Assembly (NCBI GenBank): GCA_014773175.1
Contig: VXCM01000778.1
Coordinates: 171,815 to 235,814, forward strand
Direction of reading: 5' to 3'
DNA length: 64,000 nucleotides
From: Lucifuga dentata
Lineage: Eukaryota > Chordata > Actinopteri > Ophidiiformes > Bythitidae
Position 1 is the first letter of the stretch. Each line of letters starts with the position of its first letter. A program made the translations under genes and the position numbers. The notes beneath the pieces were generated by a model that made no database searches, had not been told where the DNA came from, and saw only the letters and a list, made by a program, of their open reading frames with translations. Positions 63,251-64,000 of the stretch are shown piece after piece.

Positions 63251-64000
63251 AAGGCTGGTCTCAGAATATACAGAGCACATAAAAGGACGCACAGAACGTG
63301 GTGGGAAAACAAAAGGAGGGGAGGAACTGATAGAGAGGAAAACCCGGGCCCAAGTTTGCCCTCCCCCACAGCAGGGAGATAAAGATGACTGATTTCTGCT
63401 CCAGTTCCAGCCCAATCTCTTTAATGCTAAGAGGAGGCAAGGGTAGGAGCTAAGAGAAAGGAGGGGGAATTGGACACAAAGTACAGTGACTCTTTCTCTC
63501 TCTACCAAGTCCATCTCAGCTGAATTGCACACATCAGGCTGTTTTATCACATTTACCCTTTAACCCTCACCTTGCCTGCCTGTCTCCTCCTTTCTGTGGC
63601 TTACAGAGTCATACTTATGGTGGCAGACAAACACCAACATCAGGTCCCAGGGTAGATGTGCTTCCTAGTGTTCCACACAGAAAAAGGATTGTTCAAATGC
63701 TGAATAATTATCATGATAATCATCTCCATCCCACAAGGGTCTGAAAATACATACCTGACATCTGACATTTGGTACCCATGGCTCCTCTCTCAATCTGCAT
63801 AATCATATCCCTAACTCATTTCCATGCATATGTTTGAAAAAACTGAGGTTGAATTTCTTACATTGTAATGTGGGCTTGGTAGTACCAAATACCGTGTAAG
63901 CACATCCCACTGGGACATATAGCATGCTTTATTCACATATTCTAAGTTCCTTCATACACCAGAAATACTATAGATTATGTTAAAATGCTAAAGGTTTTTT

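Larger units (their letters stand above)
53124..64000 (-). other. camta1 intron, distal part
   Basis: About 11 kb of intron with few microsatellites: poly-A/N at 58441-58473 and CT at 60541-60557. Two strong candidates for conserved non-coding elements lie at 56290-56680 and 57085-57300, and weaker ones at 60220-60330 and 63080-63250. The camta1 exon upstream of 1858-1925 is not seen, so the intron runs past 64000. Confidence 0.5.

Noticed and set aside
1..64000. CRISPR arrays, operons, phage or bacterial defence genes
   Set aside because: The window is intronic eukaryotic DNA. The tandem repeats are microsatellites or transposon-internal and have no spacer structure.

Overview
This window is intronic DNA from a large vertebrate gene, most likely in a ray-finned fish. 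Its only recognisable host coding sequence is one 68-bp exon on the minus strand (1858-1925). The exon has consensus splice sites and encodes EIAAYLITFEKHEEWL followed by TTSPKTR. I recognise this as the start of the CG-1 DNA-binding domain of calmodulin-binding transcription activator 1 (CAMTA1). Transcription therefore runs from high to low coordinates. Positions 1926-64000 (about 62 kb) belong to the intron upstream of this exon, and 1-1857 to the intron downstream. I searched by eye for the neighbouring exons (ending ..RWNTNE and starting PQNGS..) and did not find them, so this intron is longer than the window. The fish assignment rests on style: dense CA and GA microsatellites, a Harbinger element with a MADF gene remnant, and an LTR of the kind common in fish. 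No species can be named.

Layout. 1-1857: downstream intron with a CA tract and two poly-A/N tracts. 1858-1925: camta1 exon. 1926-13328: upstream intron with microsatellites and several one-base N gaps. 13329-13550: a cruciform-prone block made of a 78-bp near-perfect inverted repeat, CA and TA tracts, and a 42-bp perfect palindrome. 16788-17005: an old hAT-like MITE. About 17840-18150: a weak, degenerate LTR-like stretch. 24958-25467: a PIF/Harbinger element with TTA target duplications and a decayed MADF-domain ORF. 26440-28417: a DNA transposon with terminal repeats reading TATA-TCGACTATA, split by a 555-bp solo LTR (26825-27379) with a perfect ATCAT duplication. 29845-30131: a 49-base C run followed by a long CT tract. 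30132-64000: mostly plain intron with scattered microsatellites, a 36-bp dispersed repeat pair (49012 and 53088), and several stretches that read like conserved non-coding elements.

No RNA gene, CRISPR array, bacterial-style operon or second host gene is supported. The many short ORFs elsewhere look like chance or low-complexity translations. The strongest findings are the camta1 exon, the Harbinger/MADF relic, the nested transposon with its LTR, and its internal 15-bp tandem array ending in two overlapping hairpins.
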